This document shows positions 25,547-34,025 of a DNA stretch of 64,000 bases, piece by piece. The stretch spans positions 496,001 through 560,000 of the forward strand of contig CALLUD010000006.1 of assembly GCA_938011325.1 (NCBI GenBank), read 5' to 3'. The notes under the pieces are model-generated. The model had not been told where the DNA came from and made no database searches. It worked only from the letters and a program-made list of their open reading frames with translations. Source of the DNA: an uncultured Spartobacteria bacterium. GTDB lineage: Bacteria; Verrucomicrobiota; Verrucomicrobiia; Chthoniobacterales; JAATET01. The translations under genes were made by a program, and so were the position numbers. Position 1 is the stretch's first letter. The number at the start of each line of letters is the position of its first letter.

Positions 25547-27832
25547 ATGGAAGGGGTATCACTGCTGAAGGACTTCGCCACGATGCTGCTCGTCGCAGCC
25601 ATCGTTGGGTGGATTTTTCGCAAATGCGGCCTCTCCGCCGTCGTCGGTTACCTCATCGCGGGCATCATCATTGGCCCGTATACGCCGCCGTTCGCGCTGG
25701 TTTCCGACGTAAACCGCATTCAGGCGATGTCGGACCTCGGCCTCGTCTTCCTGATGTTCTTCGTGGGTCTCGGGCTCAGTCTCAAGCGGATTAAACAACT
25801 CGGTGGCCCCATCGTCATCGCAACGACGATCACCGCCTTCTGCGTTTTCAACCTTTGCCAGATCTTCTCGTGGGCAATGGGCTGGAATCAAATCGCCGGA
25901 CTCATCTTCGCCGCCATGCTCATGACCTCGAGCTCCGCGATTATCACGAAGATGCTCGCCGAACTCGGCATTACCCACGAGCGCTTCGCGCAAAACTCGC
26001 AAGGCATTACGATCCTCGAGGACATTGTGGCCGTCGTGATGATCACCATCATCGGCGCACGCGTCTATGCCGACGCCGAGTCGCAAGATGTCGGCCAGAT
26101 CCTGTTTCTGCTTCTGGGCTTCACCGCCCTAACGATCGTCCTCGGCATTGTCATCATGCCTCGCATCCTCAACCGGGTCAGCCAGGCCTCGGACGCGGAC
26201 CTGAAAAGCATCCTCGTCGCCGGGCTCGTCTTCGGTGCGGGCGTGGCCTCCATCAGCGCCGGATTTTCCGTGGCGCTCGGAGCGTTCCTGTTCGGCGTGG
26301 TGATCGCCGAAACCCCATTCAATCTCCGCATCGAGAAGCGCCTCGCCGGAGCGCAGGACATGTTCAGCGCCATCTTCTTCGTGTCGATCGGCATGCTCAT
26401 CGACGTGCGGGCTTTTTGGGACAACGCGGGACTCATCCTCGCCGTGTCTGCATTCGCCATTGTCGTTCGCGTGCTCTCCAGCACGACCGGACTCCTCGTC
26501 ACGGGAGCACCCGTCCCGCTCGCTCTAAGCTCCGCTGTTGTGCTCACGCCAATCGGTGAATTTGCCTACATCGTCGCGCAGCTCGGCGTGAGTGCAAAGG
26601 TGGTGCCGGAGAGCTTTTACGCCGTAGCCGTAGGCACCTCGATCGTTACCGCCATTCTCGTTCCCCTTTTCGCGAAGAATGCCGAGCGTTTTGGCAATGC
26701 TGCCGCGGGCATCCTGCCAAAACGCTGGATCTCCTCCGTCGATCGCTACCGCGACGCCCTCGACGCCATTGGCGCCCGAGCCGCCCGCAACGCCGTCTGG
26801 CAGCTCACGCGGCGACGGGTCATGATGACGTTCCTGGAGCTCGTCATGCTCGCCGGCGTCTTCGGATTTTCCCGCCCGCTGCACGAGGGACTTATCGGCT
26901 TCGTGGACAAGACGGCGCTCGCCTCGCCGGTCTGGTCCTACATCTACTGGGGAATCATCACCGTCACCGCGGGTGTGCTTGTGGTGGCGGTATGGCGGAG
27001 TCTGAGCACGTTGAGCATGATCTACGCGGAGGTGCTCACCATGCGCGCGGAACAGGCCGCGTCACTCCGGCCAATGGTGCAGTTCGCGCTCCAGACGCTC
27101 AGCGCCATCGGACTGGCGATTCTCATTTTCGCTTATTTCCCGCTGAAAACGACAATCCCATGGCTCACGCTTTCGCTGCTCGGTCTCACGCTGCTTCTCG
27201 GCGTAGCCTTTCGCGGCGTGTTGATGCGATTGCACAGTCGGTTCGAAAACTCGCTGGCGACCGCCGTCGACAACAGCGCCGGCAGCACCCTTGCACGAGC
27301 CGCAAGCGACAAACGCGCCCGCGATTGGAGCCTGGACGTGGCGGAGTGCCTCCTGCCCGATCGCGCCGCCTGCGCCGGCAAGACGATTCAGGAGCTCGCG
27401 ATCCGTTCGAAATACGGCTGCTCGATTCTCGAGATCGACCGCCAGGGATACGTGATTGCCAATCCGCGACCGGAAACCGCTCTGTTTCCCGGCGATCGCC
27501 TGCTCCTCTTCGGCGAAGAGGCGCAAATCCAGCAGGCTCGGGATTTTCTGTCGAAGGAGGGGGTGTTCACCGAGGATGGTCGCGAATTCGACGCGACCCT
27601 GCTCGAAACCATCGAGGTCCCAGAAAATTCCCCCTTCGCCGGTCACAGCCTTGCCGAGATCGGAATTTTCGCACGCACCGGAGTTCAGGTTGTCGGCATC
27701 GAACGAAGTGAGGACCGCGTCCTGAATCCGACGGGATCGGAGAAGCTTCCCGGCGGCAGCCGGTTGCTCGTCGTGGGCACCTGGAACGAAATTCGCTCAC
27801 TCGAATCCCTGCTCGAACCCGAGCAAACCTGA
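25547..27832 (+). CDS. Kef/CPA2-type cation:proton antiporter with tandem RCK_C domains
   Basis: 761 residues. Residues ~5-385 form the Na+/H+ exchanger-like CPA2 unit (GYLIAGIIIGPYTPP, MSSSAIITKMLAELG-like segment, FVSIGMLIDV). Residues ~430-590 contain extra membrane helices, and the C-terminus has two RCK_C domains (LFPGDRLLLFGEE near 645 and LPGGSRLLVVGTW near 740). No RCK_N nucleotide-binding Rossmann domain is seen. Likely exports K+ or Na+ for pH or osmotic control. Stand-alone gene with 94 bases before it. Confidence 0.88.
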   Translation: MEGVSLLKDFATMLLVAAIVGWIFRKCGLSAVVGYLIAGIIIGPYTPPFALVSDVNRIQAMSDLGLVFLMFFVGLGLSLKRIKQLGGPIVIATTITAFCVFNLCQIFSWAMGWNQIAGLIFAAMLMTSSSAIITKMLAELGITHERFAQNSQGITILEDIVAVVMITIIGARVYADAESQDVGQILFLLLGFTALTIVLGIVIMPRILNRVSQASDADLKSILVAGLVFGAGVASISAGFSVALGAFLFGVVIAETPFNLRIEKRLAGAQDMFSAIFFVSIGMLIDVRAFWDNAGLILAVSAFAIVVRVLSSTTGLLVTGAPVPLALSSAVVLTPIGEFAYIVAQLGVSAKVVPESFYAVAVGTSIVTAILVPLFAKNAERFGNAAAGILPKRWISSVDRYRDALDAIGARAARNAVWQLTRRRVMMTFLELVMLAGVFGFSRPLHEGLIGFVDKTALASPVWSYIYWGIITVTAGVLVVAVWRSLSTLSMIYAEVLTMRAEQAASLRPMVQFALQTLSAIGLAILIFAYFPLKTTIPWLTLSLLGLTLLLGVAFRGVLMRLHSRFENSLATAVDNSAGSTLARAASDKRARDWSLDVAECLLPDRAACAGKTIQELAIRSKYGCSILEIDRQGYVIANPRPETALFPGDRLLLFGEEAQIQQARDFLSKEGVFTEDGREFDATLLETIEVPENSPFAGHSLAEIGIFARTGVQVVGIERSEDRVLNPTGSEKLPGGSRLLVVGTWNEIRSLESLLEPEQT

Positions 27833-27862
27833 TATCCTGCAGCCAACAACCGCCGGTCGCCC

Positions 27863-28744
27863 ATGTCTGCTCCGCAAAACGTCATCGCGATCGTTTACGA
27901 CTACGATCAGACGCTCAGCCCGAACTACATGCAGGACGAAGCCTTGTTCCCGCATTTCGGCATCAACCCGAAGAGCTTCTGGGAACGCTGCAACGAGCTC
28001 GTCACCTCCGGCGGTTACGACAACGAGCTCGCCTACATGAAGGTGATGCTCGACTACCTCGAGATGGACCGCCCGACGAACCAGCAGCTTCGTGAGCTGG
28101 GCGCGAAGATGAATTTCTACAAGGGCCTCCCGGAAATGTTCGAGGAGTTCCGCGACGGGCTGCTCACTCCCGAGCACCTTGCGCACGGGATCACCGTCGA
28201 GCACTACATCATTTCCTCGGGGCTGAAGGTGCTCATCGAGGGCAGCCGGCTCGCGCCCTACGTGAAGGCAATCTTCGGCTGCGAGTTCGCGGAGGACTCG
28301 AACGGCCGCATCACCTTCCCGCGACGCGTGATCAGTCACACGCAGAAGACGCAGTATCTCTTCCGCATCAACAAGGGCATGCTCGACATGTCGCAGGATG
28401 TGAACGACCACATGCCGCCGGAGCTGCGCCCGATTCCATTTACGAACATGGTTTACGTCGGCGACGGGCCAACCGACGTGCCATGCTTCACGGTGATGCG
28501 CCGCAACGGTGGACAGGCGATCGCCGTTTACAATCCCGACGACCCCACGCGCACGAGCTTCCGGAAGTGCTACCAACTCTGCGTGCACGCGGACCGCGTG
28601 AAAAACATCGCTCCCTCCGATTACCGGCGCGGCAGCCATCTGCGGCTGCTGCTCGAGGAAATGGTCCACGAAGTCGCGGACCGCATCGTGCAGCGGCGAC
28701 GTGCCGACGTGGAATCGGGGACCGTTAAAGCGCCGAAATACTAA
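27863..28744 (+). CDS. HAD-superfamily hydrolase
   Basis: 293 residues. Motif I is YDYDQTLSP (Asp13 nucleophile and Asp15), an SSGLK segment gives motif II, and VYVGDGPTDVPCF gives motif IV. The large helical cap between motif I and II (residues ~25-110) suggests a phosphoserine phosphatase-like class. A small-molecule phosphatase is most likely; the substrate cannot be read. Ends 4 bases interlocked with the convergent DUF4340 gene. Confidence 0.85.
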   Translation: MSAPQNVIAIVYDYDQTLSPNYMQDEALFPHFGINPKSFWERCNELVTSGGYDNELAYMKVMLDYLEMDRPTNQQLRELGAKMNFYKGLPEMFEEFRDGLLTPEHLAHGITVEHYIISSGLKVLIEGSRLAPYVKAIFGCEFAEDSNGRITFPRRVISHTQKTQYLFRINKGMLDMSQDVNDHMPPELRPIPFTNMVYVGDGPTDVPCFTVMRRNGGQAIAVYNPDDPTRTSFRKCYQLCVHADRVKNIAPSDYRRGSHLRLLLEEMVHEVADRIVQRRRADVESGTVKAPKY

Positions 28745-30105
28745 TCGCCGCCAAGAGCGCCCGCCGAGGCAGGCAGAGCGTCAAACGCCGATTCGGGCAC
28801 CACGCAAATCTCCGGATCATCGTCCACGCGCACGTAGACGTTCCCGTTTTCGACTTTTCCAAACGTGACCTTCGTCACCGGCCGCCGGCCGGCCACGGCC
28901 TCCGGCGTATTCTCGGAAAGCCATGCGTCGAACGTAACGCCGGCCACGGGATTCCCGAGGCCGGACCGCTCCAGCGTCTCGTCCGAGAGCGGCAGATACT
29001 CGACGACACGCGCATTCGACATTCCATCGACAAACGCATTCACCGTCTCCGCCGCAACCCTGCGTTCCCCCGTCTTCCAGTCGTCGCCCTCGCGCTCGAG
29101 CATCCACTCCTGCTCTCCGCGCTGGAAGCGGATCGCATCGATCGCGTCGAGGTTCAGGGCGAGCAGCCGTCGGTCGCGCAAGTCGTCCGGATCGATCTGC
29201 AGCAACGTCCAGGCATCCATCGGCAGGTGATACACGCTGTCGCGTGCCGTGAACTGCGCCAGTATCAGTTTCCTGTCCTGCTCGATCACCTCCGTGCCGA
29301 TTCGCAACGCGCTTGGCCGCACCTCGCCATCCACCTGAAACACCACCTCACCCTGCGGCTCGCCGAGCCCGTAGGCGCTGAGATCGTGCGCCTCGTCCGC
29401 AACGAATTTCACGATCTGCAGACCGAGCAGTTTCTCCAGCAGGCTGTTCACCGCCACCGAATCCGCACGCGCGTGAAGCGGCCGGACGAGTTCCCAATCC
29501 CGGCCAACGCGTTTGACTTCGATCTCTCCGGTCCCGCGTTTGATCGTGAAGCCGTCGATGCGCTCCGGCGTGAGATTGGTCAGGCGGCGGTCGCGAAATT
29601 CCTCGGGCTTTCGAAAGACGAGCTTTTGAAGGTCGTCGTCAACCACCAGCACATCTCGCGAGTTTGCCTTCCGCACATAAATGCGCCCCTGCCCGGCGGC
29701 TTCCTTTCCAAAATACAGCGAGTCCTCGCCATCACCGACCAGATCAAGGCGGAGCTTCGGCTTCTCAAGATCGAAGTCGTCGAGATCGATGCCTTCCTTC
29801 GCACGAATGATGTCGTGCACTTCGAGCCGGCCCGCGGTGGCCACGATGTCGCTCACCGCCTTGAACGACGCGCGATCCTTCGGCCACGGGCCGATCCACC
29901 AGCCATCGTTGCGGCGGTCGATCCGAAACTCCTGGTCGCCATTCACGATGCGCAGTCCGCGAATTCTCTCCGGATCGAACCAGAAAACAAAATTCTCGGT
30001 CGCCTGGCGTTCCCGCGTGCTCTTGAGCTTCGGCTCGATCACAAAAAGAAACACCGCGGCTGTTGCCGCCAGCACCACGAGCAGGATGGTCCAGACCCGA
30101 CTCAT
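28741..30105 (-). CDS. DUF4340 protein, fourth gene of Gld-like ABC operon
   Basis: 454 residues with one N-terminal membrane helix (ILLVVLAATAAVFLFVIEPKL region) and a long extracytoplasmic beta-rich region. DUF4340 repeats are indicated by IRGLRIVNGDQEFRIDRRND, WWIGPWPKDRAS and LVDDDLQKLVFRKPEEFRDRRL-type segments. The ATG overlaps the stop of the GldG-like gene (ATGA, 30102-30105), so it belongs to the same operon. DUF4340 proteins commonly follow GldA/F/G-type genes in non-gliding bacteria; function is unknown. Confidence 0.85.
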   Translation of the reverse strand: MSRVWTILLVVLAATAAVFLFVIEPKLKSTRERQATENFVFWFDPERIRGLRIVNGDQEFRIDRRNDGWWIGPWPKDRASFKAVSDIVATAGRLEVHDIIRAKEGIDLDDFDLEKPKLRLDLVGDGEDSLYFGKEAAGQGRIYVRKANSRDVLVVDDDLQKLVFRKPEEFRDRRLTNLTPERIDGFTIKRGTGEIEVKRVGRDWELVRPLHARADSVAVNSLLEKLLGLQIVKFVADEAHDLSAYGLGEPQGEVVFQVDGEVRPSALRIGTEVIEQDRKLILAQFTARDSVYHLPMDAWTLLQIDPDDLRDRRLLALNLDAIDAIRFQRGEQEWMLEREGDDWKTGERRVAAETVNAFVDGMSNARVVEYLPLSDETLERSGLGNPVAGVTFDAWLSENTPEAVAGRRPVTKVTFGKVENGNVYVRVDDDPEICVVPESAFDALPASAGALGGD

Positions 30106-31601
30106 GCCCGACGTCGAAATCCGACGATCAGCCCGATCAGCGCGGCCACGCCGGGAATGATCACCAGCGTGTAGAGCGAGATTCGACTCAGCTGGTCCGT
30201 CGTGAGATTGAGGGTGAACTGGTTCGCCTTTTTCGGCGCGATTCCCGTCAGCTTCGAGCGCTCTTCGAGCATGCGATTGATCACGCTGACCATGAAATCG
30301 AGGTTCCCCGGTGCCTGGCGCAGCACGTCGTCGTCAATGAAATCCGCGTCTCCGACCACCACCATGCGCGCCGTGGCCACGTCGATTTCCTCGTCGGAGG
30401 TTCCGCCCTTCTCGGCCGCCACGGCGACAATGATCGGCTGCCCGTTATCCACGCCATCCTGGTATTGCGGCCCGTGCTCGGAATCGACCGCGGCGTAGTC
30501 CGTCTCGCCCCAGTAGGGTTCCGCCGCCTGAATCAGCGGACTGAGCTTGATGCGCTCGTTCTGCGCCACATCGCGGTCGACGCCGAGGGATTGAGTCGGC
30601 CCCGGGAGAAGTGCATTTGTCGTGACCAGGCGTTTCGTGATTGCCGAGTCGGGCAGATAAACGCCACGCACGACCCGCATGATGTAATAGGTGCCGGGCG
30701 AGGTCGGATCCGGCTGGAGGGTCAGCACACGGTCATCGCGAGGCACCACCGCCGCGCGACGCAGCAGGTTGAGGAGATTCGGCGTCTTTGCCTCGGGATC
30801 GAGGAACACGACAAGACGGCCGCGATCCCCCCAATAACGTTGCAGCATCTCGAGTTCGCGATCGGTGAGATCGAATTGCGGCCCCACGATGCAAACGGCC
30901 GACGCGTCCTCAGGGATCTCGTCGACGCCCGCGAGATTCAGCGCGTAACATTCGAGATTCTGCCGTGAGAAATATTCGTTCACGAGCAGTAGATCCCCCG
31001 GGGCTTTTTCACCATGACCCTGCAGAAAGTAAATGCGGGCCTTCTCCGGGTTCATCAGCTCGATCAATGCGGCGGTCATCACCGCTTCTCCGTTGAAGCC
31101 TTCGAGCCGCGCCGACTCCCCATAGGCAAGGCCGCTGAGGTCGAAATCACCCAGCTCGACGACCGGAATGACCTTCTTCCGCTCGCCGTAATCGAGAATC
31201 AGCACGTTCTGGCTCGCGTCGAATTCATACTTCGCCTCGAGCTCGTGCGCGCGGCTCGGATCGCGCACCGGGTCCACCTCGCTCACCTCGATGTTTCCCC
31301 GCCCCGAAAACTTCAGCTCGGCGAGAAGGTTCTGCACATCACCGTAGATCGCCGACTCGAGACTCAGCGTGCTTGGCGAGAAGACCATGATGACCTTCAC
31401 CGGTCGCTCGAGCTGCCGCAGCGCCTGCTTGGTCTGCTCGGCCAGGGTGAACTTCTGCGAGCGGGAAAAATCCCAGCGCTTGAAATAATTGAAGCTGATG
31501 TAGTTCGCCGCGATGACGAGAAACACGACGCAGATCGACTGGAGAACGACCCCGAAGCCGATGCCTGCGCGCGAGAAACTCGATTTTGCCTTCTCTCCCA
31601 T
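30102..31601 (-). CDS. GldG-like ABC transporter auxiliary protein
   Basis: 499 residues. N-terminal membrane helix (IGFGVVLQSICVVFLVIAANY region), a large periplasmic domain, and a C-terminal membrane helix (TLVIIPGVAALIGLIVGFRRR). NYISFNYFKRWDFSRSQKFTL near the N-terminus and DFDLSGLAYGES inside fit the ABC_transp_aux/GldG family. Acts with an ABC-2 permease and ATPase. Two genes later than the ATPase and 3 bases after the permease gene. Confidence 0.87.
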   Translation of the reverse strand: MGEKAKSSFSRAGIGFGVVLQSICVVFLVIAANYISFNYFKRWDFSRSQKFTLAEQTKQALRQLERPVKVIMVFSPSTLSLESAIYGDVQNLLAELKFSGRGNIEVSEVDPVRDPSRAHELEAKYEFDASQNVLILDYGERKKVIPVVELGDFDLSGLAYGESARLEGFNGEAVMTAALIELMNPEKARIYFLQGHGEKAPGDLLLVNEYFSRQNLECYALNLAGVDEIPEDASAVCIVGPQFDLTDRELEMLQRYWGDRGRLVVFLDPEAKTPNLLNLLRRAAVVPRDDRVLTLQPDPTSPGTYYIMRVVRGVYLPDSAITKRLVTTNALLPGPTQSLGVDRDVAQNERIKLSPLIQAAEPYWGETDYAAVDSEHGPQYQDGVDNGQPIIVAVAAEKGGTSDEEIDVATARMVVVGDADFIDDDVLRQAPGNLDFMVSVINRMLEERSKLTGIAPKKANQFTLNLTTDQLSRISLYTLVIIPGVAALIGLIVGFRRRA

Positions 31602-31604
31602 GAA

Positions 31605-32360
31605 TCAGACTTTCCAGCGGCGGTATTGAAAGACCTGGAACGTGAAGAAGAGCATCATCACTGTCATGCTCAGGTAAAAGACCACCGGGCGTGTGTCGAA
31701 GAGCCCCTGCGAAAATTGCGCCATGTGCTGCACGGCGGAGAAATAGTTCGTCAAATCCTGCAGCGCCGAGCTCACGTTCGGGAACAGCCGCGTCAGGAAA
31801 CTCCACGAGTAGATCACCGCGATCACCACGAATGAAATGATCGCCGCCACGACCTGGTTGCGGGTCAGCGCCGAGGCAAGGCAGCCGATGGAGAGAAAGA
31901 AAAGGCCGATGAGAATCAGCATCGCATACGCGCCGAGGTAGGAACCGACGGCGGTCGCCGCCTGCAGGCGCGTCTGCCACTGGAAGACGACGAAATACAG
32001 GAAGCTCGGCAGCCACAGCACGAGGTAGAAAAAGACCGCGCTGAAATACTTCGCGAGCAGCACCTGCATGTCGCGCACCGGCGCCGTCATCAACGACTCG
32101 ATGGTGCCGAGTTTATATTCCTCCGCGAAGAGCCGCATCGTGATGAGCGGGAACGGCAGCACAAAGCCGAACCAGAAGAAGTAATTGTTGAAATACGCCT
32201 CCACCAGCGAGACCTGGCTCGGCCCGCGATTGAGCGCATTGACGACCGACCAGAAATTGAAGCCGGTGAGCAGCAGGAAGAAAAACAGGATGACGTAGGC
32301 GGCGGGCGATCGGAAATAGACCGCCACCTCGCGCGACCAGAGCGTGTAAAACTTCCGCAT
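31605..32360 (-). CDS. ABC-2 type permease, GldF-like
   Basis: 251 residues with about six membrane helices (YVILFFFLLLTGFNFW, FAEEYKLGTIESLMTAPV, VVAAIISFVVIAVIYSWSFL). The EEYKLGTIESLMTAPVRDMQVLLAKY segment (shown in pieces) is typical of ABC-2 permeases. It is the membrane partner of the ATPase 3 bases upstream. Exported substrate unknown. Confidence 0.9.
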   Translation of the reverse strand: MRKFYTLWSREVAVYFRSPAAYVILFFFLLLTGFNFWSVVNALNRGPSQVSLVEAYFNNYFFWFGFVLPFPLITMRLFAEEYKLGTIESLMTAPVRDMQVLLAKYFSAVFFYLVLWLPSFLYFVVFQWQTRLQAATAVGSYLGAYAMLILIGLFFLSIGCLASALTRNQVVAAIISFVVIAVIYSWSFLTRLFPNVSSALQDLTNYFSAVQHMAQFSQGLFDTRPVVFYLSMTVMMLFFTFQVFQYRRWKV

Positions 32361-32363
32361 CGT

Positions 32364-33302
32364 TCAAGCCTCCTCCGGGTGGGTGATTTCCGTGAACACG
32401 TCCTCGAGCGTCACCCGGTCGCGGGAGAGCTCGCGCAGCGGCCAGCCGTTCTTCACCGCGAGGGCATGAATCTGCTCGCGCGGATCGGTGCCCGGTGCCG
32501 CCGAAATGGAAAACGCGGTCCACTCGCCTTCACCGACGACCGTCACGGCCTTCACACCCTCGATCGCTTCCAGCTCCTTCGCCGCCCTTTCGGCATCGCC
32601 GATCCGCCCCTCGAGCCGGATGTCCCCGGTGGCCTGCAGCCGGGCGCGCAGATTCTCCGGCGCATCGGAGACCTGGATCTTTCCGCGATTGATGATGATC
32701 ACCCGCGAGCAGGTCATCTCCACCTCGGGCAGAATGTGCGTCGAAATGAGAATCGTGTGATGGCGGCCGAGGTTCTTGATGAGCTCGCGCACCTGGCGAA
32801 TCTGGTTCGGGTCGAGTCCGATGGTCGGCTCATCGAGAATGAGCAGGTCCGGCTCGTGCACCATCGCGTCGGCGAGCCCCACGCGCTGCCGGTAGCCCTT
32901 TGAGAGATTCCCGACGAGCTTCCGCTCGACATCCTTCAAACCGCACAACTCCACCACATCCCCGATGCGCTCCTTCATGCGCCGACCGCGCACTCCCTTG
33001 AGCGCGGCGCGATAGCGAAGGTATTCGCACACCCGCATGTCGTTGTAGAGCGGCACGCTCTCCGGCATGTAGCCGATCCGCTCGCGCGCTTTAAGCGATT
33101 CCTTGAAAACGTCAAACCCGGCGACCTCGGCGCGCCCGCTCGTCGGCGGCAGGTAGCACGAGAGCATCCGCATGGTCGTGCTCTTCCCCGCGCCATTCGG
33201 GCCGAGAAAGCCAACGATCTCGCCCTTGCCGACCTCGAAGCTCACCCCATCGACGGCCGTGAACCCGGCATAGCGCTTGGTGAGATTCTCGACTTTGATC
33301 AT
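32364..33302 (-). CDS. ABC transporter ATP-binding protein, GldA-like
   Basis: 312 residues. Walker A GPNGAGKST (34-42), signature LSKGYRQRVGLADAM, Walker B LLILDEPTIGLDPN and the H-loop STHILPEV. The C-terminal ~90 residues carry the extension of GldA/CcmA-type exporters. First gene of the run ATPase-permease-GldG-DUF4340 with 3-base gaps. The gld genes are known from Bacteroidota gliding, but homologous quartets occur widely and do not imply gliding. Cargo unknown. Confidence 0.93.
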   Translation of the reverse strand: MIKVENLTKRYAGFTAVDGVSFEVGKGEIVGFLGPNGAGKSTTMRMLSCYLPPTSGRAEVAGFDVFKESLKARERIGYMPESVPLYNDMRVCEYLRYRAALKGVRGRRMKERIGDVVELCGLKDVERKLVGNLSKGYRQRVGLADAMVHEPDLLILDEPTIGLDPNQIRQVRELIKNLGRHHTILISTHILPEVEMTCSRVIIINRGKIQVSDAPENLRARLQATGDIRLEGRIGDAERAAKELEAIEGVKAVTVVGEGEWTAFSISAAPGTDPREQIHALAVKNGWPLRELSRDRVTLEDVFTEITHPEEA

Positions 33303-33412
33303 AGGCGGGTTGTCGAACTAAACAGGAATCTGAGATTTTACCAGTTTAAGCGCAGCGCAAAGGCCGAACTTCGCTAGACAAATTCCCGCCCCCTGCGCGT
33401 CATCGATCACAA

Positions 33413-33796
33413 ATGTCCACCCTCGAGCGGCTCTACGATGCGCACGCCCAGGCAATGTTTGCCTTCACGCTGGAACTGACCCGCGATGAAGCCGACACCG
33501 CCGACATCCTCCAGGCCGTCTTCTGCCATCTGGCGAAACGTCCCTCGCTCCTCCGCGGCATCCGCAACGAGCGCGCATTTCTCCTGCGGATGGTTGACTC
33601 CCGCGTAATCGACAGCACGCGCCGGCGAAAGGTCCGCCTCGACCACGCAAACTGTTCACCTGACCTGGCCCAGGTGAGCCCGGTGAAAATCATGCAACGT
33701 GCAATGCGAGGAGAACGCGGTCTCGTGAATCAATACCTCGAGTTGATGCGGAGCGATCCTCAGAAATTTGCCGTCTCTTCCGCAGGATGTTTTTGA
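33413..33796 (+). pseudogene. Truncated ECF sigma70 factor fused to a paralogue remnant
   Basis: An open frame of 127 codons. Its first ~85 residues look like sigma region 2 (LYDAHAQAMFAFTLELTRDEADTADILQAVFCHLAKRP, shown here as MFAFTLELTRDEADTA then DILQAVFCHL) with the promoter-melting/-10 helix NERAFLLRMVDSRVIDSTRRR. Region 4 is gone. From about 33690 it switches to AMRGERGLVNQYLELMRSDPQ, which aligns with the middle of the intact protein at 34026 (ALRGERAQLNS). It therefore looks like the scar of a deletion joining a sigma gene to a neighbour and is unlikely to work as a sigma factor. Confidence 0.7.
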
Positions 33797-33959
33797 AGGA
33801 AGCCCATTCCGTTACAAACGTGTCGAAGACGGATTCAACCTTTGGTCTGTCGGACTCGACGGAACGAATGACGGGGGGACTGTCAGCCAGAGGCGTCATG
33901 ATTTGCAAACCGGCGACTGGGTCTGGGGCAAGCAGCCTGACCCTTCACCCGCCAGGTGA
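33744..33959 (+). pseudogene. C-terminal remnant of a paralogue of the gene at 34026
   Basis: In the next reading frame, LPSLPQDVFEGSPFRY, then FNLWSVGLDGTNDGG and DWVWGKQ. The intact downstream protein ends with LPSVPKDPVSGRPMDF, YRLISVGWQDG and WIWTRD. The match continues directly from the point where the upstream frame ends, but out of frame by one, so the copy has both an internal deletion and a frameshift. No intact start. It is a decayed copy, not a small gene. Confidence 0.65.
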
Positions 33960-34025
33960 CTGGCACACACTGAATTTCGCGAAAGGCGCACCTTTTTCTG
34001 GGCGTCACGTGATCAGTTTTTATAA

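Noticed and set aside
33768..33959. Short frame taken as a possible small gene
   Set aside because: Matches the C-terminus of the downstream intact protein, is out of frame with the piece before it, and lacks a start in context; it is a remnant.
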